From BNXB01 sp031556375 (GTDB taxonomy: Bacteria; Bacteroidota; Bacteroidia; Bacteroidales; Azobacteroidaceae), in NCBI GenBank assembly GCA_031556375.1, contig JAVBTA010000051.1:1-28124 (forward strand): 28,124 nucleotides of DNA, read 5' to 3'. Positions 23,678-28,124 of this stretch are shown piece by piece. The translations under genes and the position numbers were made by a program. Each line of letters opens with the position of its first letter. The first letter of the stretch is position 1. Under the pieces are notes generated by a model. The model ran no database searches. It was not told where the DNA came from and saw only the letters and a program-made list of their open reading frames with translations.

Positions 23678-24847
23678 TTAATAACTCATCCCAAACTGCC
23701 ACAACGGAACAACATTCAGATACCCGTTTTCGATATCATCTTTTACGACATATCCGTTTTCAACCTCTTTAATCTGTTTCTGTCCCTTGTTCTTTCCTCC
23801 GACCTCAAATGTTTTATCATTAACTAAGAAATCTGCAACAGAGGACGCAAATACATCATACTTAACCCGCATTTGGTTTAAGAAGAATGTCTCACGAATA
23901 TTTCCGATATTGGATGTATCATCAGCAAGATTATAAATAAGATTGGTGTTGTCCAAATATATTTTGTCAACCTTGCCTAGTCCACGAATACCGCCTGTAT
24001 TATTTCGTAATTGGGCAATCATACCGGCTTCTTCAATATACAGGCAATAGTCAGAGATGTTATTGCGACTGGCAGATAGCATATCGGCTATTTTACTCAT
24101 ATTGGGCTTGAATGGTGCGCTTTTAGATATGATCGCGAGTAACTGCTTTAGCTTTCTTCCTGTCGCCACATTCATATCGGCATACATCGGGATATCATTT
24201 TCTAATGTTTGATTTATGATCTGCCCCAAACGCAATTCAAAATCTTCCTCCAACGCGAACGGATAATATCCTTTTTTCAAATACTCAGAGAAAAGCGGCA
24301 ATGGGTGCTTCAAATCAGGCAATTCTACTTTATGCTGTAATATGTCTTCTAGTAAATAGGTTTTTGCTGCTATATTGTGAAACAACTGCAAATACTCTCT
24401 GAAAGACAAGCCCTGCATATTATATATTACGGCTCTACGGCTTAGATCGGAAGCCCCTTTTTTGATATCAAGCACCGAAGAACCCGTGAAAACCACATTC
24501 AGATCTTTATGATAATCATAGATTAGCTTTAGTTCCTTTGCCCAGTCCTTATATTTATGGATTTCGTCTATAAACAGATACTTCCCACCTCGTTTCACAA
24601 ACGTATCTGCTAAATCGGCAAACCGATTATCCACAAAGTAGAAATCTTCCGCTGTCACATAGAGCGTTTCAGCAGGATTTAGATTTTGCTTGATATACTG
24701 GAGAACCAACGTCGTTTTCCCGACACCTCTAGGGCCGATAAGTCCGATCATCCTGCTTTTCCAATTTATCTCGTCATAGATATATCGGAAAAACGTTGTA
24801 TCGGTCTCTTTTATCAGCTTATTAGAATATTCGAATAACTTATCCAT
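23678..24847 (-). CDS. AAA-family ATP-binding protein (AAA_14/DUF4143 type)
   Basis: This 389-residue protein is a P-loop ATPase of the kind found as many scattered copies in Bacteroidetes. Walker A is GPRGVGKT (38-45), Walker B is YLFIDE (90-95), and VVFTGSSVLDI (118-128) fits the sensor 1 region. The C-terminal half (about 160-389) contains an N-terminal winged-helix-like part (MSKIADMLSASRNNISDYCLYIEEAGMI) and a nuclease-like fold region typical of DUF4143. It stands alone between two terminators, with its own promoter and two palindromes upstream. The function of this family is unknown; roles in DNA binding or as selfish cargo have been suggested, but nothing here decides this. Confidence 0.85.
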   Translation of the reverse strand: MDKLFEYSNKLIKETDTTFFRYIYDEINWKSRMIGLIGPRGVGKTTLVLQYIKQNLNPAETLYVTAEDFYFVDNRFADLADTFVKRGGKYLFIDEIHKYKDWAKELKLIYDYHKDLNVVFTGSSVLDIKKGASDLSRRAVIYNMQGLSFREYLQLFHNIAAKTYLLEDILQHKVELPDLKHPLPLFSEYLKKGYYPFALEEDFELRLGQIINQTLENDIPMYADMNVATGRKLKQLLAIISKSAPFKPNMSKIADMLSASRNNISDYCLYIEEAGMIAQLRNNTGGIRGLGKVDKIYLDNTNLIYNLADDTSNIGNIRETFFLNQMRVKYDVFASSVADFLVNDKTFEVGGKNKGQKQIKEVENGYVVKDDIENGYLNVVPLWQFGMSY

Positions 24848-24863
24848 AACGGTACATTTTCTG

Positions 24864-24871
24864 CAAAGATA
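24864..24871 (-). promoter_or_regulatory. Putative -7 element of the ATPase gene
   Basis: On the minus strand this is TATCTTTG, a full match to TAnnTTTG, 16 bp before the start codon. The upstream palindromes occupy the -33 region, so they could act as operators. Confidence 0.55.
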
Positions 24872-24879
24872 ATAAATTT

Positions 24880-24928
24880 TGCACTATCAGAGTGCATTTT
24901 CATTCTTTTTTCGCACTATAGGGGTGCT
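24880..24928. repeat. Two similar palindromes upstream of the ATPase gene
   Basis: Copy 1 (24880-24896) has GCACT (24881-24885) and AGTGC (24891-24895). Copy 2 (24912-24928) has GCAC (24913-24916) and GTGC (24924-24927). Both begin GCACTAT and end GTGC. Their centres are 32 bp apart, about three DNA turns, so bound proteins would sit on the same face. They lie just upstream of the -7 element, as expected for an operator pair. Confidence 0.65.
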
Positions 24929-24973
24929 AAATAGTTTGATTACTTAAATCATTATCATTATGCTGGGCGAACC

Positions 24974-25013
24974 AAAAAGCCCCAAAATTCTGTTTGGAAT
25001 TTTGGGGCTTTTT
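24974..25013 (-). terminator. Intrinsic terminator of secDF
   Basis: Arms 24974-24990 and 24997-25013 form a 17-bp perfect stem with a 6-base loop. On the minus strand the stem ends in a run of T, 17 bases past the secDF stop codon. The A/T-symmetric arms would also work on the other strand. Confidence 0.92.
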
Positions 25014-25030
25014 ACAATTATCTGTCGAAT

Positions 25031-28000
25031 TTATTTCTGTTCTTTCAATTGCTTTCTTTGTCTATGAGCTTGAATCTCATAAGCAACAGGAGCTGCTACA
25101 AACAATGAAGATAATGTACCCATTACAACCCCAATGATCATAGCGAAAGAGAAACTACGGATAGCATCTCCTGCAAACAAGAAGATAATAATCAATACTA
25201 CGAATGTACTGAAACAAGTATTGAATGTACGGTCTAACGTAGAATTCAATGCCTGATTAAACATTTCATATTTATCTTGTTTTGGATACAATTTAGAATA
25301 TTCACGTACACGGTCGAAGATAACCACCTTGTCATTTACAGAATAACCAAGAGCCGTCAGAATCGCAGCAATAAATGTCTGGTCGACCTCTAACGAGAAT
25401 GGCAATATTCCCCAGAAGATAGCATACATACCCAAAATGAATATAGCATCCTGAATCAATGAGACGATAGTACCAACACTATAAGATAAATCACGGAAAC
25501 GTATCAGAATATATAATCCGATACCTAGTACCGCAAGAATTACTGCCCAGAAAGCACCTTGTTTAATATCATCCGCAACACTTGGCCCTACTTTCTGAGA
25601 ACTCTTAATGTTGTTTTCTGTAAATTGCTCATAAGTCACACCATCTTTTAACATTGGTTTTAGACCTTCATAAAGCTTCTGAGTTATTTCATCATCTACT
25701 CCTTCTGAATTATCTGCAATTTTATAGTTAGTTGAAATACGTACATTATCTCCAATAGTAATTACTGTAGGAACATGTTCTGGGAACAATGGATCCAATA
25801 TATCCTGAATTTCAGCAGTATTTACCGGTTGATCAAAATGAACAATGTAATTACGTCCTCCTGTAAAGTCAATACCTTGATTCAATCCGCGGAATCCTAA
25901 GAACGCAAGACAGATAAGAGTTATTACAATAGTAACCGTATATATCATCTTCAAATTCTTGAAGAAATTGATTGTAGGATTAACCAGGAAGTTCTTTGTT
26001 AGATTAGTAGTAAATGTCAGATCCAACAACTTTCCTTTATTCATGAACATTTCGAAAGTCAAACGAGTCAAGAATACTGCAGTAAAGAAAGAGGTGAAAA
26101 TACCAATAATCAAAGTAGTAGCAAAACCTCTGATCGGACCTGATCCGAAGTAGAACAGGATAAAACCTGTCAGGATAGACGTTAAGTTAGAGTCAATAAT
26201 CGCAGAAAATGCTTTCTTATAACCTTCTTCAACAGCTTTCTTAATTGTTTTACCACCACGTAATTCCTCTTTGATACGCTCAAAGATCAATACGTTGGCA
26301 TCCACCGCTACAGCCAGAGCCAACACCAAACCGGCAATACCCGACAGCGTCAATACAGCCTGGAATGAAGCAAGAATACCTAACGTGAAGAATAAGTTGA
26401 GTAATAATGCACAGTTAGCAATCATACCAGGTTTGAAACCGTATACAACGATCAGATAAAGCATCAAAGCTAGCAACGCTACAAGGAATGAAATAAAACC
26501 TTTGCTAATAGCTTCTTGTCCTAGAGATGGACCTACAACATCTTCCTGAACAATTCTTGCAGGAGCAGACATCTTACCTGATTTCAAAACGTTAGCTAAG
26601 TCCTTCGCTTCTTCCGGCGTAAAATTACCTGAAATAGAAGAACGTCCTCCTGTGATTTCAGAATTTACTGTAGGAGCTGAATATACCTGATTATCAAGAA
26701 CAATCGCAATACTTCTACCTATATTTTCTTTTGTCAGACGTGCCCATTGTTTAGCTCCTTCAGCATTCATCGACATACTGACTTCAGAAGTACCATGCTG
26801 TCCGAAATCATCACGTGCATCTACAACGACATCACCTTCCAATGGAGCTTTTCCATCACGGGATGTTACTTTCAGAGCAACTAATTCGAAATATTGTTCT
26901 TTAGTATCTTTTGCTTTGACCATCCAGCAGAACTTAACCCGTGGAAATAAGTCTTTTACCTGTTTTAATGCGAGATACTGATCGACTTTATCCATGTCCC
27001 TTTTCTCAACAACACCGACAACAGGGCCTTGCACCGGCTGTTGCGGATTCATATTAAGCATTGCAAAAAGAGGATATTCTTTTTTATAAGCATCTTGCGA
27101 TTGAGTTAAAGAAGTGTCGGTTTCGGCTTTTTCATCTTTATCCAGATTTGCCAAAAGAGCTTCTTCTGCAGAAAGGGCTTTTCCCACTGTATCAGCAGCG
27201 GCAACTGCATTTCCTACTGAGTCTGTAGCAACTGCGGCCAAAGAATCCGCCGGAGCTGGAACCTCAGGAGCTTTATTTTCTGCGCCTGAATTATTCATAT
27301 CCCGGATAATATTATTTGCAGTTAATAAAGCCTGGTGTAATTCAGACTCCTGATAAGTTTCCCAGAACTCAAGGTTTGCACTTCCCTGCAACAAAGTCCT
27401 TACACGAGCAGGCTCTTTAATACCCGGAAGCTCGATGGAAATACGTCCGTCAGTTTCAAGCTTTTGGATATTTGGAGCAACAACACCAAAACGGTCGATA
27501 CGTGTACGAAGTACATTGAATGAGTTATCGATAGCACTCTTCAATTCTGCGCGTAAAACAGTGATAACCTGGTCGTCAGTACTTTGTGAGTTAATTTTAT
27601 CTTTCATATCAAAAGTTCCGAAAACAGCCGATAAACGAGCTCCCGGATCCAACTTATGATACTCTTCTGCGAAAAGTGAAATAAAATCTTTTTGACTGGT
27701 TGCCTGACGAACTTTAGCATTCTCTAAAGCCTGGTTAAATTTAGGATCGGTGCTATTACCAGATAACGATTTCAGCACGTCTGAGACGCTGATCTCCATG
27801 ATAACATTCATACCTCCCTTCAGGTCGAGACCCAAATTTAACTCCATTGAACGGCATTTCTTCAGGGTATAACCCAGCCAAACCTTTTCTGTAGATAATG
27901 AGTCAAGATAATGACTCTCCAACTTAGGGTCACCTCCTGCATAAACTTCGGCTCTTTTGTAATAACGATTTGTCACCATTGTAAATGACAAATAAAACAA

Positions 28001-28054
28001 ACAAACCAATGTTAGCAATACAGCGAAAACCTTTACAAATCCTTTGTTCTGCAT
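25031..28054 (-). CDS. secDF: SecDF protein-export membrane protein (SecD-SecF fusion)
   Basis: This 1007-residue inner-membrane protein joins SecD (about 1-670) and SecF (about 700-1007), the usual form in Bacteroidetes. It uses the proton gradient to pull exported proteins through SecYEG. Motifs are GLDLKGG (75-81), the SecD membrane motif VDANVLIFERIKEE (584-597) and its SecF counterpart SVNDKVVIFDRVRE (905-918). Each half has a periplasmic domain and about six helices. A long Ala/Asp-rich stretch (about 255-320, SLAAVATDSVGNAVAAADTV) is inserted in the SecD periplasmic region. The stop is followed by a strong terminator, and the upstream -7 element TATATTTG lies on the minus strand. Confidence 0.96.
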   Translation of the reverse strand: MQNKGFVKVFAVLLTLVCLFYLSFTMVTNRYYKRAEVYAGGDPKLESHYLDSLSTEKVWLGYTLKKCRSMELNLGLDLKGGMNVIMEISVSDVLKSLSGNSTDPKFNQALENAKVRQATSQKDFISLFAEEYHKLDPGARLSAVFGTFDMKDKINSQSTDDQVITVLRAELKSAIDNSFNVLRTRIDRFGVVAPNIQKLETDGRISIELPGIKEPARVRTLLQGSANLEFWETYQESELHQALLTANNIIRDMNNSGAENKAPEVPAPADSLAAVATDSVGNAVAAADTVGKALSAEEALLANLDKDEKAETDTSLTQSQDAYKKEYPLFAMLNMNPQQPVQGPVVGVVEKRDMDKVDQYLALKQVKDLFPRVKFCWMVKAKDTKEQYFELVALKVTSRDGKAPLEGDVVVDARDDFGQHGTSEVSMSMNAEGAKQWARLTKENIGRSIAIVLDNQVYSAPTVNSEITGGRSSISGNFTPEEAKDLANVLKSGKMSAPARIVQEDVVGPSLGQEAISKGFISFLVALLALMLYLIVVYGFKPGMIANCALLLNLFFTLGILASFQAVLTLSGIAGLVLALAVAVDANVLIFERIKEELRGGKTIKKAVEEGYKKAFSAIIDSNLTSILTGFILFYFGSGPIRGFATTLIIGIFTSFFTAVFLTRLTFEMFMNKGKLLDLTFTTNLTKNFLVNPTINFFKNLKMIYTVTIVITLICLAFLGFRGLNQGIDFTGGRNYIVHFDQPVNTAEIQDILDPLFPEHVPTVITIGDNVRISTNYKIADNSEGVDDEITQKLYEGLKPMLKDGVTYEQFTENNIKSSQKVGPSVADDIKQGAFWAVILAVLGIGLYILIRFRDLSYSVGTIVSLIQDAIFILGMYAIFWGILPFSLEVDQTFIAAILTALGYSVNDKVVIFDRVREYSKLYPKQDKYEMFNQALNSTLDRTFNTCFSTFVVLIIIFLFAGDAIRSFSFAMIIGVVMGTLSSLFVAAPVAYEIQAHRQRKQLKEQK

Positions 28055-28108
28055 TTGATTTTTATTTTATTTTTTGACATTAATTAGCTAAGTCTTTTTT
28101 TCAGCCTG

Positions 28109-28116
28109 CAAATATA
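28109..28116 (-). promoter_or_regulatory. Putative secDF -7 element
   Basis: On the minus strand this reads TATATTTG, a match to TAnnTTTG, 54 bp before the secDF start. The -33 element would lie outside the window. Confidence 0.5.
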
Positions 28117-28124
28117 GTTTTTTT

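Noticed and set aside
1..28124. CRISPR array, tRNA, rRNA, phage or insertion sequence
   Set aside because: I looked for regular spaced repeats, cloverleaf-like stretches, integrase or transposase genes and found none that I can support.

Overview
The window looks like chromosomal DNA of an anaerobic member of the Bacteroidales (Bacteroidetes). The reasons are AT-rich spacers, several promoter elements of the Bacteroidetes form TAnnTTTG, a SecD-SecF fusion, a Bat (aerotolerance) operon, an anaerobic sulfatase-maturase type radical SAM enzyme, and the neighbour set ftsK-lolA-trxB. I cannot name the genus. Nothing in it looks like a phage, plasmid, CRISPR array or insertion sequence.

Layout. 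(1) 2-6900, + strand: the 3' end of a HAD phosphatase gene, then a tightly packed Bat operon: MoxR ATPase, DUF58 protein, DUF4381-like membrane protein, VWA protein BatA, a BatB-BatC fusion (VWA plus TPR) and BatD. (2) 6907-8963, - strand: an anSME-like radical SAM enzyme followed by a short trigger factor that lacks the PPIase domain. (3) 9096-11885, + strand: phoH, purC and menG/ubiE, with a long hairpin built of 7-bp repeats just before menG. (4) 12071-14173, + strand: a PadR repressor and a four-part PspC/GIN-domain membrane protein. (5) 14178-16524, - strand: a small GNAT-like protein, an L-rhamnose mutarotase-like protein and a POT-family transporter. (6) 16636-23462, + strand: a nitronate monooxygenase/FabK-like flavoprotein, ftsK, a LolA-like protein, trxB and a secreted alkaline phosphatase, then a deletion-scarred gene remnant and a strong terminator. 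(7) 23678-28054, - strand: a lone AAA ATPase gene with two palindromes upstream, and secDF.

Functionally this is mostly housekeeping and envelope biology: protein export (SecDF), lipoprotein sorting (LolA), chromosome segregation (FtsK), menaquinone and purine synthesis, redox (TrxB) and stress (Bat, PhoH, PadR-PspC). No gap without a gene exceeds 300 bases. I found no clearly new multi-gene system. The best candidates for a second look are the PPIase-less trigger factor paired with the sulfatase-maturase, the BatB-BatC fusion with a buried lipoprotein-like segment, the period-7 repeat family placed against start codons, the paired palindromes before the lone ATPase gene, and the gene remnant after the phosphatase.
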